In this document: piece by piece, positions 7,851-15,547 of the stretch
How the letters are laid out: each line of letters begins with the position of its first letter
Position numbering within the stretch: position 1 is the stretch's first letter
Assembly (NCBI GenBank): GCA_017694565.1
Contig: JADIMR010000103.1
Location: forward strand, 1-32,936
From: Candidatus Enterocola intestinipullorum
Lineage (GTDB): Bacteria > Bacteroidota > Bacteroidia > Bacteroidales > Paludibacteraceae
DNA: 32,936 nucleotides
Reading direction: 5' to 3'
The notes under the pieces: model-generated
Told to the model about the DNA's origin: nothing
Database searches by the model: none
The model's input: only the letters and a program-made list of their open reading frames with translations
Position numbers and translations under genes: made by a program

Positions 7851-8956
7851 AAGAATTAAAATCGTTCATAATAAAGGAATTCCGCCACATCTTCCGCGAC
7901 ACGAGAACCGTCATGATAGTTCTCATTATGCCTATCGTGCAGATAGTGCTGTTCGGTTTTGCCATAAGCACCGAAATACACAATGCCCGCGTGGACGTGG
8001 TAGGCGACTTGTCCGACCCCACAGTCAGGAAAATAGTAACCCGCATCGACAATAACGAATATTTAAAGATTTCCGGCATATACAAGAATACCGGAGACAT
8101 AGACGAACGTTTCAGAAAAGGCAAGGCGGATGTGGCAGTATGTTTCGAGAACGATTTTGACAGCGAGCTAAACGGGCGCGGAACGGCACGCATAAGAATA
8201 ATCGGCGACGGTTCCGATCCCAACACCGCCCAAATGATAATAAACTATGTCAACGGCGTAATCACCTACGAACAGAACGACATGGATTCCCCGTCTTCGG
8301 GAGCGGCGACAAGCTATGCATCGCTGCCCGTAAAGTTCATGTACAACCCCGGAATGTTGTCGTCTTACAACTTCGTACCCGGCGTAATGGGGCTTATCCT
8401 CATGCTGATATGCTCTATGATGACCGCCGTTTCGATAGTGAAAGAAAAAGAAAGCGGCACGATAGAACTGCTTTTGGTCTCGCCGCTCAAACCATCGCTG
8501 ATAATCATAAGCAAGATGGTGCCGTATTTCGTACTGTCAACTGTAAACTTGGCGACCATACTTCTTTTGTCGCGATTCGTGATGGACGTTCCCATAAGAG
8601 GCAGCCTGCCGCTATTGTCCGTAGTGTCGCTTACATTCATCATAACCTCGCTGTCCATCGGCCTCTTGATTTCGGTAATAGCGTCCACACAAAAGACCGC
8701 CTTGCTTATTTGCGGGATGGGGCTTACCATGCCGACCATGATTTTTTCAGGAATCATATTCCCATGCGAAAGCATGCCTGCAATATTGCGCTGTTTTTCC
8801 GACATAATACCGGCCAAATGGTATATCATCATGATGAAAAAAATAATGATTGAAGGCGCCGGATTCGAATATATGATCAAAGAATACGCCATACTGCTGT
8901 CAATGACACTGTTCTTCCTTGTCGTCAGCACAAGGCTATTCAAAACAAAATTATAG
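7847..8956 (+). CDS. ABC-2 type permease 1
   Basis: A 369-residue inner-membrane subunit. It has one N-terminal transmembrane helix (VMIVLIMPIVQIVLFGFAIS), a periplasmic domain of about 130 residues (NARVDVVGDLSDPTVRK onwards), and then five hydrophobic segments in the C-terminal half. The ABC-2 landmark EKESGTIELLLVSPLKP is present. Its start overlaps the stop of ATPase 2. It resembles the YbhS/YbhR and YhhJ families, whose paired permeases form the translocation path. Confidence 0.9.
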   Translation: MKELKSFIIKEFRHIFRDTRTVMIVLIMPIVQIVLFGFAISTEIHNARVDVVGDLSDPTVRKIVTRIDNNEYLKISGIYKNTGDIDERFRKGKADVAVCFENDFDSELNGRGTARIRIIGDGSDPNTAQMIINYVNGVITYEQNDMDSPSSGAATSYASLPVKFMYNPGMLSSYNFVPGVMGLILMLICSMMTAVSIVKEKESGTIELLLVSPLKPSLIIISKMVPYFVLSTVNLATILLLSRFVMDVPIRGSLPLLSVVSLTFIITSLSIGLLISVIASTQKTALLICGMGLTMPTMIFSGIIFPCESMPAILRCFSDIIPAKWYIIMMKKIMIEGAGFEYMIKEYAILLSMTLFFLVVSTRLFKTKL

Positions 8957-8968
8957 GAGACGAGGCTT

Positions 8969-10090
8969 ATGACATGGTTGTTCCTTTTGGAAAAAGAATT
9001 CAAACAGTTTTTCAGAGACCCGGGATTGCCTAAAATGGCCTTGGCGTTCCCGGTATTGATGATGCTGGTGTTCCCTTTCGCCGTAAGCATGGAAATAAAA
9101 AACATCAACCTCGCGATAGTTGATTGCAGCCGTTCCGAAGCCTCTTCCCTGCTCATAAAAACATGCACCGCATCCGGATATTTCAATTTGGTGGATGTAG
9201 GCGACGATCCGGCACATGCCCAATGGCTGATGGATAAAAACGATGCCGACGCGATTCTTACGATAAACCCTGATTTTGAGAAAGAACTCGGCAACGGGCA
9301 AGGTTTGGCAATAGGAATAAAAGTAAATACGGTAAACGGGACAAAAGGCAGCATAGGCTCAGGTTATCTCGCCTCATGTCTAAGCAAATTCACCGCCGAT
9401 TACAGCGGTGGCACACAAGCAGGAATGCCCTCAGGCGAAACAAGCTCGGCAAAAATAGAAGTGTCCCCGAAATACTACTACAACCTTTACATGGATTACA
9501 AGATATTCATGATACCGGCACTGATAGTAATAGCAATCACCATGGTAACCGGATTTCTTCCCGCACTTGACATCGTAGGGGAAAAAGAACAGGGAACCAT
9601 CGAACAAATAAACGTAACGCCAGTAAAACGGAGCACGTTCATACTATGCAAACTAATCCCCTATTGGTTGGTGTCGTTTTTCATACTTACGGCCTGCCTG
9701 ATAATTGCCCGCCTCGTGTTCGGATTCTCGTGCAACGGATCTATATGGAACATATATTTCTTTACCGCGCTACAAATAGTTGTTACCGCCGGGCTCGGGC
9801 TGCTTATTTCCAATTACAGCGACAACGCGCAACAAGCAATGTTCATAACATGGTTTTTCATGATGATATTCATGCTGGTAAGCGGCATATTCACCCCGAT
9901 AGCCTCAATGCCGGCTTGGGCGCAAGCCATCACCTACATAAACCCCATGCGATACTACAACGATGCCATGCGTGCCGTGTTTCTAAAAGGCAGCACGATA
10001 GCAGACGTATGGTACGATGCCTTGGGTCTCATACTAATAGGCGGAACAATGGTTACTTGGGCGATACTCAGCTACAAGAAAACCGTATAG
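8969..10090 (+). CDS. ABC-2 type permease 2
   Basis: A 373-residue paralogue of the preceding permease with the same plan: N-terminal helix (MALAFPVLMMLVFPFAVS), periplasmic domain, then a five-segment membrane half with EKEQGTIEQINVTPVKRS. The end carries the typical AWAQAITYINPMRYYNDAMR pre-helix motif. It follows the first permease by 12 bases and is the last gene of the export operon before the terminator. The substrate is not evident; related systems in other bacteria export drugs, cations or lipophilic compounds. Confidence 0.9.
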   Translation: MTWLFLLEKEFKQFFRDPGLPKMALAFPVLMMLVFPFAVSMEIKNINLAIVDCSRSEASSLLIKTCTASGYFNLVDVGDDPAHAQWLMDKNDADAILTINPDFEKELGNGQGLAIGIKVNTVNGTKGSIGSGYLASCLSKFTADYSGGTQAGMPSGETSSAKIEVSPKYYYNLYMDYKIFMIPALIVIAITMVTGFLPALDIVGEKEQGTIEQINVTPVKRSTFILCKLIPYWLVSFFILTACLIIARLVFGFSCNGSIWNIYFFTALQIVVTAGLGLLISNYSDNAQQAMFITWFFMMIFMLVSGIFTPIASMPAWAQAITYINPMRYYNDAMRAVFLKGSTIADVWYDALGLILIGGTMVTWAILSYKKTV

Positions 10091-10187
10091 ATAGTAACCA
10101 TCTACAATAGTAGAAATTAAATAAAGGTACTAACCGATGATAATCACCGGCGCGCCTGTCGAATCGTAGATTAATTGACGTTATTCT

Positions 10188-10218
10188 AAGTATGGGAGCT
10201 TTCCTCCCATACTTTTTT
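10188..10218 (+). terminator. Rho-independent terminator of the efflux operon
   Basis: An 11-bp perfect stem AAGTATGGGAG / CTCCCATACTT with a five-base loop, followed by a six-T run. It is about 100 bases after the last permease gene. Confidence 0.88.
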
Positions 10219-10344
10219 ATCCCCGCTACCTAAACCACATTGCCCTTTCTCTGCAAAAACACTATCTTTATGGAACTGCCGCTGCCGCAATGAATCGCAA
10301 TAATCCGGTACGGCAAAACATATTCCGAAAACCATTTTATCCGC

Positions 10345-10881
10345 ATGAAAACAGGCAAGTCGAAAATCCGGATTGTAACGGGAGACATTACCCGCTTGCA
10401 GACCGATGCGATAGTCAATGCCGCCAACTGCACTTTGCTCGGGGGCGGCGGGGTCGATGGCGCGATACACCGTGCCGCCGGTCCGGGATTATTGGAGGAA
10501 TGCCGCAAACTCGGCGGCTGCCGGACGGGCGAAAGCAAGATGACCGATGCCTACAAACTTCCGTGCAAAAAAGTGATACACACGGTTGGTCCCGTATGGC
10601 GCGGCGGCACACACGGCGAAGCCCGGTTGCTGGCTTCGTGTTACGACTCCGCTTTGAAGATTGCCGAAGCCAACGGGCTTAAAAGCATAGCTTTCCCCTG
10701 CATAAGCACCGGCGTATACGGTTATCCTCAGGACGAAGCCGCAAGCATTGCGCTGTCGGCCATCCGCAAACATACGGACAGCGGTCAATTTCAAGGCGAA
10801 GTAATACTCTGCTGCTTTCTGGAACAAGATGCCGACATTTACAGCAGGTTGTTGCAGGGACAAAATCCATATAAACACTAA
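10345..10881 (+). CDS. Macrodomain protein (YmdB-like O-acetyl-ADP-ribose deacetylase)
   Basis: A 178-residue cytosolic macrodomain, full length for the YmdB/MacroD class. This family hydrolyses O-acetyl-ADP-ribose and can remove mono-ADP-ribose from proteins. Seen here: [18 protein letters not shown] at 11-28, the glycine-rich [18 protein letters not shown] with Asp38, and the phosphate loop [10 protein letters not shown]. Asn28 and Asp38 correspond to the catalytic N25/D35 pair of E. coli YmdB. A TATCTTTA -7-like element (10263-10270) lies upstream without a -33 match. The patatin gene follows 30 bases later, so the two may be co-transcribed. Confidence 0.92.
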   Translation: MKTGKSKIRIVTGDITRLQTDAIVNAANCTLLGGGGVDGAIHRAAGPGLLEECRKLGGCRTGESKMTDAYKLPCKKVIHTVGPVWRGGTHGEARLLASCYDSALKIAEANGLKSIAFPCISTGVYGYPQDEAASIALSAIRKHTDSGQFQGEVILCCFLEQDADIYSRLLQGQNPYKH

Positions 10882-10911
10882 CTTTGCACTGTCGAAAAAA
10901 CGGAGCAAAAC

Positions 10912-11763
10912 ATGAAAAAAGGATTGGTTCTTGAAGGCGGAGGATTGCGCAGCTTGTTCAGCGCGGGCGTGATGGACGTTATGATGGAAAACGCTGTCAG
11001 TTTTGACGGAATAATAGGCGTGTCTGCCGGGGCGTGTTTCGGTTGCAACTACAAATCCGGGCAAATAGGACGTTCGCTGCGCTACAACCTGCGTTTTGCC
11101 GGCGACCCGCGCTACATGAGTTGGCACAGCCTGCTCAAAGAAGGCAACTTGGTAAGTGCCGGATTCGCCTACCACACCATGCCGGAGAAATTAGATGTTT
11201 TCGATTCTTGCGCCTACCGTCAAAATCCGACTGAATTCTACGCGGTGTGCACGGACATAATCAATGGCAAGGCGGTTTATCACAAGATTGACGAAATGGA
11301 TTACGAAGGTCTGGAATGGATACGGGCATCGTCTTCCATGCCCTTGGTGTCCCGTCCTGTGGAATTGGGCGGCACGAAACTGTTGGACGGCGGCATGGCC
11401 GATTCCATCCCCTTGGAAGCCTTCAACAACATGGGTTACAAGAGAAACATCGTGATACTAACCCAACCTTCCGACTACGCCAAACACCCGTCAAGGCTGA
11501 ACAAGGCATTCGATATTTTCATGCACGGGTATCCACAAGTGTACCAACTGATGAAGAACCGCTACAAGATGTACAACGGGCAGTTGGAATACGTGCGCCG
11601 TCAGGAAGCCTGCGGCTCGGCCTTGGTAATATGCCCTGCCGCCCCGCTTGAAATAAGCCGCACTTCTTCCGACAAGAAGCAGATGCAAGCCGTTTACGAC
11701 CAAGGCCGGGCCGCAGGCGTGGCAAATATCGAAAAGATCAAGGAGTTCCTATCTCTTTCGTAA
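10912..11763 (+). CDS. Patatin-like phospholipase family protein
   Basis: A 283-residue putative lipid acyl hydrolase with a Ser-Asp dyad. The oxyanion loop is EGGGLRS (8-14), the nucleophile elbow GVSAG carries Ser38, and LDGG carries Asp159. The C-terminal part (residues 190-280) matches the RssA/YjjU type of bacterial patatins, which lack a signal peptide and act in the cytoplasm or on the inner membrane. It sits directly after the macrodomain gene on the same strand. The natural substrate cannot be read from the sequence. Confidence 0.9.
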   Translation: MKKGLVLEGGGLRSLFSAGVMDVMMENAVSFDGIIGVSAGACFGCNYKSGQIGRSLRYNLRFAGDPRYMSWHSLLKEGNLVSAGFAYHTMPEKLDVFDSCAYRQNPTEFYAVCTDIINGKAVYHKIDEMDYEGLEWIRASSSMPLVSRPVELGGTKLLDGGMADSIPLEAFNNMGYKRNIVILTQPSDYAKHPSRLNKAFDIFMHGYPQVYQLMKNRYKMYNGQLEYVRRQEACGSALVICPAAPLEISRTSSDKKQMQAVYDQGRAAGVANIEKIKEFLSLS

Positions 11764-12019
11764 ATCCCCTGACCTATTTTATAAACGGCAATTCCACGGC
11801 AATATCACCGACAATGCCACTCCCCCAAGCGAATCCGGTTCATGGAACGGCGATGCGGACGAATCCGGGCGTTGTCAAAAAGAAAGGAATCGGAAGATTT
11901 TGCAAGTTCTATGTTTTCTTTTAATTGGTCATTCATTGATGAGGGCTTTACGATTTGTCAATAAATCACAAATCTTCTCATAATTTTTTTCGCCTAAGTT
12001 GCCACAAGTGATATTTTCC

Positions 12020-12394
12020 TCACAACACATACCCGGCTATGACTTTCTCCACGGCAAGCAAGTCGGCTCCACGGCTGAAAGTCTGGCTGATGGGATGCGC
12101 CACGCCGCGTATCTTGATTTTAAGTTCGGAATCCATGTCGAAAGTCCCGGCGGTTTCCACCGAGAACCATTCCACAGACTTATACGGGATGGAGAAATAT
12201 TCGCGCTTCTTGCCCGTTACGCCTTGAATGTCCTGCACGATCAATCTTTTATTGGTAAAGACCCATTTGTCCCTTATCAATTTGAAGGCCTTTTCAATGC
12301 GTTCGTCCCCGCAAAGCAATGGCGCATATTCTTTTTGCAATTCATTGCCGTCCATTTCGGAAACATTTCCGAAAATCGCATTCATTATTCCCAT
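12020..12394 (-). CDS. PH-domain-containing protein
   Basis: A 124-residue soluble protein. From about residue 24 it matches bacterial pleckstrin-homology-like domains of the bPH type: LLCGDERIEKAFKLIRDKWV, FTNKRLIVQD, then YFSIPYKSVEWFSVETAG and LKIKIRG. Such domains in bacteria are widespread and of unknown function, and here there is no membrane segment. A second in-frame Met four codons in (MNAIFGN) is an alternative start. It is transcribed alone, away from the HIRAN gene, with a TATATTTG -7 element about 25 bases upstream. Confidence 0.85.
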   Translation of the reverse strand: MGIMNAIFGNVSEMDGNELQKEYAPLLCGDERIEKAFKLIRDKWVFTNKRLIVQDIQGVTGKKREYFSIPYKSVEWFSVETAGTFDMDSELKIKIRGVAHPISQTFSRGADLLAVEKVIAGYVL

Positions 12395-12416
12395 GTATAT
12401 TTAATTTAGACAAACA

Positions 12417-12424
12417 CAAATATA
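12417..12424 (-). promoter_or_regulatory. -7 promoter element for the PH-domain gene
   Basis: TATATTTG on the minus strand is a full match to TAnnTTTG, 23 bases before the start codon. I see no TTTG at the usual -33 distance, so this is a partial promoter call. Confidence 0.45.
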
Positions 12425-12461
12425 ACATTATTTCAAGATTCTTCCCGAACGCCGGCCATTA

Positions 12462-12616
12462 CAATGGCTTTGTTTGATAAATTGTACGCAATCAAGTAAC
12501 GTCTTCCAGCTTGGACGCAAGTTCGACATGTTTCCCGTTCCGCAAAATGTGCAAGAGGAAAAAAGATTACAAGAATTCGGGTTCGATGGCAACCATCGGA
12601 CGAAACAAAGCCATTG
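12462..12616. repeat. 14-bp inverted repeat bounding about 155 bp
   Basis: CAATGGCTTTGTTT (12462-12475) and its exact reverse complement AAACAAAGCCATTG (12603-12616) enclose about 127 bases without an ORF. Size and layout are compatible with a small non-autonomous element or a large cruciform. No target-site duplication was noticed. Confidence 0.5.
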
Positions 12617-12751
12617 CCGTATTGCTCATCGGTTACGAGCCTTTGCCGCTCGTTTGAAGCGTTCTATCCGGGCAAAAAATCCGCATGGAAAAGGCAAAAG
12701 AAAACAATAAAAAAAGCGTGGAAGCACATACGACACACTGCAAAACTCCGG

Positions 12752-12796
12752 ATTTTGTGAAAAAACGCACCAAAAATGGTGCATATTTTGTGAAAA
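12752..12796. repeat. Direct repeat flanking a perfect hairpin
   Basis: ATTTTGTGAAAA occurs at 12752-12763 and again at 12785-12796, 33 bases apart. Between the copies is GCACCA-AAAA-TGGTGC (12767-12782). It lies 71 bases before the -7 element of the HIRAN gene and could be a regulator-binding array or simply a repeat. Confidence 0.5.
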
Positions 12797-12866
12797 CAAC
12801 TCCATTGGATTTGGTAATTTATTTACCTTTTTTTCTCCTGTTCCGCATTTTGACACATGGCAAAGT

Positions 12867-12874
12867 TACTTTTG
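12867..12874 (+). promoter_or_regulatory. -7 promoter element for the HIRAN gene
   Basis: TACTTTTG matches TAnnTTTG fully, 47 bases before the ATG at 12922. The nearest TTTG (12849-12852) is only 14 bases upstream, shorter than the usual spacing. Confidence 0.45.
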
Positions 12875-12921
12875 CAGTAAAATGACAAGCGCGAAAGTAT
12901 AAACCAATAAAAAATAAAGCC

Positions 12922-13353
12922 ATGAAAGCAAAGAAGAAATTTTACATGAGCTGCCATTTGGCAGGACGCAAGTATCATGATGCTGACGAGGTGTTCGACG
13001 ACTTGCACGTCGGCACTATATTGAATTTGAAACGCGAACACGGCAATCCCTACGACCCCGATGCCATCAGGGTCATTTACGAAGACGGGTATGGGGAGAA
13101 TTTCGTTCTGGGTTACATACCGCAAGACCTCAATTCCGAATTAGCCATGTTCTTGGATATGGGTTGGAAGAAAATCTTCGAATGCAGGATATGCAAGATT
13201 ACGCCGGAAGCCCATTTCGAACAACAGATTCTGCTTTCCATCAAGATTTTGAACCGTAAAGGAATAGAAAAAACAGAATCTTCCCCTGCCGTACACAAGA
13301 AATCCGGAGCGGACACGCAAACCATAAATCCGTTTGAGGAGATACAAAAATAA
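12922..13353 (+). CDS. HIRAN-domain protein
   Basis: A 143-residue protein consisting almost entirely of a HIRAN domain (about residues 8-110). The sequence runs SCHLAGRKYHDADEVFDDL, VGTILNLKREHGNPYDPDAI, YEDGYGENFVLGYIPQDLN. The HNxYDxNAI-like core is the family hallmark; HIRAN domains bind DNA ends or single-stranded 3' ends in helicases such as HLTF. Stand-alone bacterial HIRAN proteins are common and poorly characterised. The tail (residues 110-143) is charged. It is monocistronic and ends before a bidirectional terminator. Confidence 0.88.
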   Translation: MKAKKKFYMSCHLAGRKYHDADEVFDDLHVGTILNLKREHGNPYDPDAIRVIYEDGYGENFVLGYIPQDLNSELAMFLDMGWKKIFECRICKITPEAHFEQQILLSIKILNRKGIEKTESSPAVHKKSGADTQTINPFEEIQK

Positions 13354-13460
13354 GACCCTTGAAAAACAAATAAGAAAAGTTTGCACGGATTTCAAAGCTC
13401 AGCAAAGTATTTAAAGTGGTTGGAAGTGGTTGGAAACACATACCCAAATCACTGAAAATA

Positions 13461-13498
13461 AAAAAAGATACACAGTTACTATATCGTGTATCTTTTTT
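13461..13498. terminator. Bidirectional terminator between HIRAN gene and tRNA-Gln
   Basis: AAAAAAGATACAC (13461-13473) pairs with GTGTATCTTTTTT (13486-13498) around a 12-base loop. A- and T-runs lie on both sides, so it can end transcripts of the HIRAN gene (+) and the tRNA (-). Confidence 0.85.
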
Positions 13499-13519
13499 AT
13501 TTGCGGGCTTTTCGCCTCG

Positions 13520-13590
13520 TTGCCCCACTAGGATTCGAACCCAGACAAGCAGAACCAGAATCTGATGTGCTACCATTACACCATAGGGCA
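13520..13590 (-). tRNA. tRNA-Gln (anticodon CTG)
   Basis: The minus-strand sequence folds as a 71-nt cloverleaf: acceptor arms TGCCCTA / TGGGGCA, D-loop with AATGGTAGC, and T-arm GGTTCGAATCC. The anticodon loop is TTCTGGT, giving CTG at 13558-13556, so it reads CAG glutamine codons. U1-A72 pairing is the usual feature of bacterial glutamine tRNAs. The 3' CCA is not encoded. A full promoter lies about 30 bases upstream and a terminator downstream. Confidence 0.95.
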
Positions 13591-13620
13591 ATCGTAAAAC
13601 TCACTCCTCAAAATCGAGTG

Positions 13621-13651
13621 CAAATATACGAATAAGCGAGAGAAAAACAAA
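13621..13651 (-). promoter_or_regulatory. Promoter of tRNA-Gln
   Basis: On the minus strand TTTG (13651-13648) is followed after 19 bases by TATATTTG (13628-13621), a full match to the Bacteroides promoter pattern. Transcription would begin near 13615, about 25 bases before the tRNA. The -7 element lies inside a short repeat that recurs at 13864-13882, where the final G of the -7 has changed to A. Confidence 0.75.
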
Positions 13652-13770
13652 CTTGTTGCCAAATTTTACGACCAACAAAAAAAACAAACTCGTTTGATTT
13701 TTTTGCTTGGGAGTAAAATTTGCAAGCAAACTGCAAGTTTGCGCAGTTTTTCCGAGCGAGAGTATATTGG
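13622..13770. repeat. Short intergenic repeat unit, copy 1 (MITE-like)
   Basis: The left end AAATATACGAATAAGCGAG (13622-13640) and the right end CCGAGCGAGAGTATATT look like imperfect inverted termini sharing AATATAC / GTATATT. The interior contains GCAAACT-GCA-AGTTTGC. The left end recurs exactly at 13864-13882. A 38-base stretch at the right end (13733-13770) recurs at 16548-16586 with one extra T. No ORF of its own is present. Such elements are known in Bacteroidota genomes, but I cannot name a family. Confidence 0.6.
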
Positions 13771-13798
13771 ACGCAGTCAAAGATACTGCAAGGTGAGA

Positions 13799-13841
13799 GA
13801 AGAGGACAGCGAAAAACTCCGTTTTTCAGCTTTGCCTCTTC
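13799..13841. other. Imperfect long hairpin between repeat copies
   Basis: GAAGAGG (13799-13805) pairs with CCTCTTC (13835-13841), and AAAAAC (13812-13817) with GTTTTT (13821-13826), giving a stem with internal loops. It lies between the two repeat units and could be part of a larger folded element. Confidence 0.45.
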
Positions 13842-13863
13842 CGAACCGCAGCCTATCTTATGT

Positions 13864-13945
13864 AAATATACGAATAAGCGAGGCTGTAACTTCCTTTATA
13901 GAATGCTTGAATTTTTTCCGAGCGAGAGTATAACTTCCTTTATAG
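13864..13945. repeat. Short intergenic repeat unit, copy 2 (shortened)
   Basis: The exact 19-base left end (13864-13882) is followed 28 bases later by the right-end core TTTTTTCCGAGCGAGAGTAT. Within and after it the 15-mer TAACTTCCTTTATAG appears twice (13887-13901 and 13931-13945). The interior differs from copy 1. From here to 14210 (265 bases) I see no gene I can support. Confidence 0.55.
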
Positions 13946-14210
13946 TAACCGTACATTTTACTTTCCCAATCTGCAAATTACTGCATTTATAAAAATCAAC
14001 AGCACGATGAATTTGCGATGCGCGGATCCGCGCAGTCGATGCCAAATTGGATCCATCATCAAGAGGCTGGATGCGCAGGTCGCAGCAGCAAAGAGTTTGG
14101 CATTCCCATCTTTCCCCAAACGTTACAGAGACTTGATGGTCAGATGCCGAAAGGTTCTCCCTTGAAAATTTCTATTTGGTATATGGGGCATATATTACCT
14201 GCTCCGCTTC

Positions 14211-14438
14211 TTACTCCTCGATTCGTTTCCCGACACGACGCCCCCATTGTGACAGGTCATTGATGTTGGGAATAACGGATTGTCTCAACTCGGTCAGTTC
14301 ATATTCCACCTTCGGCGGCACAACCGGATAGACTATGCGTCGTATCACACCCGCCTTTTCCAGTTCACGCACTACCTTAGTGAACATCTTGTTGGAAATC
14401 TCGCCCTTTACGCGGCGTTGCAGAACGTCGCCTATGTA
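14211..14438 (-). pseudogene. HxlR-family regulator fragment (5' truncated)
   Basis: Reading the minus strand down to TAA at 14213-14211 gives about 75 residues of an HxlR-type winged-helix regulator: YIGDVLQRRVKGEISNKMF, then TKVVRELEKAGVIRRIVYP, then VVPPKVEYELTELRQSVIP, and a tail ending GRRVGKRIEE. The VxPPKVEYxLTE wing motif is diagnostic. No start codon or N-terminal MWxxxIL region precedes it; upstream codons are unrelated. HxlR regulators often control nearby oxidoreductase genes, and an Old Yellow Enzyme fragment lies 1.3 kb away, so both may come from one lost locus. Confidence 0.82.
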
Positions 14439-14523
14439 TAGCCCTTGAGTTGCTTGTAGGCAACAATGATGTTTACTTAGTAAAAGTGCTTGAATATCCA
14501 GTATGGTATAGTGCTTACCTGAT

Positions 14524-14560
14524 AAAAGACAACAAAGTGGCTTCCATATCGTAAGCCACT
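14524..14560 (-). terminator. Terminator after the small secreted-protein genes
   Basis: On the minus strand AGTGGCTT (14560-14553) pairs with AAGCCACT (14543-14536) across a nine-base loop, followed by a T-rich tail TTGTTGTCTTTT. It is about 85 bases after the stop at 14647. Confidence 0.5.
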
Positions 14561-14646
14561 GAGAACGAGAGAGTCGAAAAGATTATTCTTTCTCGTAGAT
14601 GGATTAGTACCCAAATAGAAAATAGACAGTATAGAAATACGCAGAA

Positions 14647-15045
14647 TTAATAACCTTTTGACTCTTTCCAATACTCGCAAGCCTCATCGTAAATTATATC
14701 GACGGCCAAAGCAGATGCGGATACAAGAAGTGTTGAGCCACCAGATGCAGCAGCAGCCTTAATGCCATCCGCAATAGCACCTCTAAGAGCCCATTTTGCA
14801 ACTTTTTTGAAAGTTCCATTGCAAATGACATTGTACATCATTTCATTATTTCTTCTGTCAATGCCTGCTTGTGCAATCTCTACAGAGATTGTCATTTGTC
14901 GATTATCATCCTCTATCACCCATGTATTTCCGTATTGTACGAGGCTTACTCCATTTCCTAAACTTTGCCTATTTCCAGCTTTTGCGGTAAAACTTACAAG
15001 GAGAATCGTTGTAAATATTCCTATTATGCTTATTGTTCTTTTCAT
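14647..15045 (-). CDS. Small secreted protein of unknown function (132 aa)
   Basis: The signal peptide covers residues 1-23 (MKRTISIIGIFTTILLVSFTAKA), with a clear A-K-A cleavage site. The mature part has two regions. About residues 24-80 are polar and strand-rich (NGVSLVQYGNTWVIEDDNRQ, MTISVEIAQAGI). About residues 88-122 form a small-residue, Ala/Gly/Ser-rich amphipathic stretch (ALRGAIADGIKAAAASGGS, TLLVSASALAVDIIYDEA) that could insert in or lie on a membrane. One mature Cys lies in VICNG and another in EACEY, which would allow a disulphide. I do not recognise a family. It follows the neighbouring secreted-protein gene by 11 bases and shares its direction, so the two are likely one transcript. 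Confidence 0.72.
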   Translation of the reverse strand: MKRTISIIGIFTTILLVSFTAKAGNRQSLGNGVSLVQYGNTWVIEDDNRQMTISVEIAQAGIDRRNNEMMYNVICNGTFKKVAKWALRGAIADGIKAAAASGGSTLLVSASALAVDIIYDEACEYWKESKGY

Positions 15046-15056
15046 ATAGTTTATTT

Positions 15057-15395
15057 TTAAAGGTTGAAATAATATCCTGCAGCTGTATAGCGGTATTCTG
15101 CACGACCATCCTTTTCCTGACCGTAAGCACGATTTTCATGTACTTCGTATGGTTGGTTCACGCGTCTTCCCTCGGTCACATAGATGCGATGTTCAGACGG
15201 GCTGTAGTATGCATCCTTCTGACTTGTTGACCATGCATTTCCGCCTCCCTGTACTATTTTAAACACGCGAATCGGTCTTGCATCATCAGGTAGTTCTGTC
15301 TTGTAGGAATAAGATGATTCAGCAGCAACCATTGAGGTCGTGTAAACAGCTGAGGCTCCTAAAAGGAGAGCGCAGATTAAAATAAATTTTTTCAT
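15057..15395 (-). CDS. Small secreted protein of unknown function (112 aa)
   Basis: I chose the ATG at 15395 because MKKFILICALLLGASAVYT begins a standard signal peptide; a longer frame to 15428 only adds a charged leader. The signal likely ends near MVAA, leaving a mature protein of about 87 residues. The mature part is rich in Tyr, Ser and charged residues (ESSYSYKTELPDDARPIRVF, SPSEHRIYVTEGRRV, EYRYTAAGYYFNL), with no Cys after the signal. It is probably periplasmic or exported, of beta character. No family is recognised. It is the first gene after the structured leader with a terminator-like hairpin at 15439-15470. Confidence 0.72.
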   Translation of the reverse strand: MKKFILICALLLGASAVYTTSMVAAESSYSYKTELPDDARPIRVFKIVQGGGNAWSTSQKDAYYSPSEHRIYVTEGRRVNQPYEVHENRAYGQEKDGRAEYRYTAAGYYFNL

Positions 15396-15438
15396 ACACT
15401 TTGCAATTTGCTTGGTCTTACAGTCCATCGACCATTAC

Positions 15439-15470
15439 AAAAAAAAGAAGCGTGGACTGCTATGCCACGC
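15439..15470 (-). terminator. Terminator-like hairpin in the leader of the secreted-protein genes
   Basis: On the minus strand GCGTGG (15470-15465) pairs with CCACGC (15455-15450) around a nine-base loop, followed by TTC and eight Ts. It lies between the promoter at 15657-15687 and the gene starting at 15395. It therefore either ends a small RNA or acts as an attenuator. Confidence 0.65.
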
Positions 15471-15547
15471 CTTAAGTAGAAGGTGGTCGGATTACCTTTG
15501 TATGCAGATGTGGAATAAACAGCTCCACGCTATATGCGTGGAGACAG

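Larger units (their letters stand above)
12395..12921. other. Non-coding gap with inverted and direct repeats
   Basis: These 527 bases hold no convincing gene; the 78-codon frame from 12474 lacks family or compositional support. They contain a 14-bp inverted repeat pair (12462-12475 / 12603-12616), a small hairpin inside it (CGATGG-CAA-CCATCG, 12584-12598), and a direct-repeat/hairpin unit at 12752-12796. Promoter elements for the genes on either side lie at the edges. Confidence 0.6.

Noticed and set aside
12474..12710. 78-codon plus-strand frame in the non-coding gap
   Set aside because: It spans the interior and right arm of an inverted repeat and lacks any family or signal features.
13520..13590. 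tRNA-Gln as attachment site of the neighbouring island
   Set aside because: Integrases usually target the tRNA 3' half; the debris lies on the 5' side and no duplicate of the tRNA 3' end was found.
13622..13945. CRISPR array (repeated short units)
   Set aside because: Only two or three copies with unequal spacing and different interior sequences, no cas genes, and the repeats have inverted ends.
14018..14263. 81-codon plus-strand frame near the HxlR fragment
   Set aside because: Its 3' part is antisense to the HxlR remnant, and the rest has no recognisable motif or promoter.
14477..14680. 67-codon minus-strand frame overlapping the end of the secreted-protein gene
   Set aside because: It covers the terminator hairpin and overlaps the upstream gene's stop region; composition is unlike a protein.
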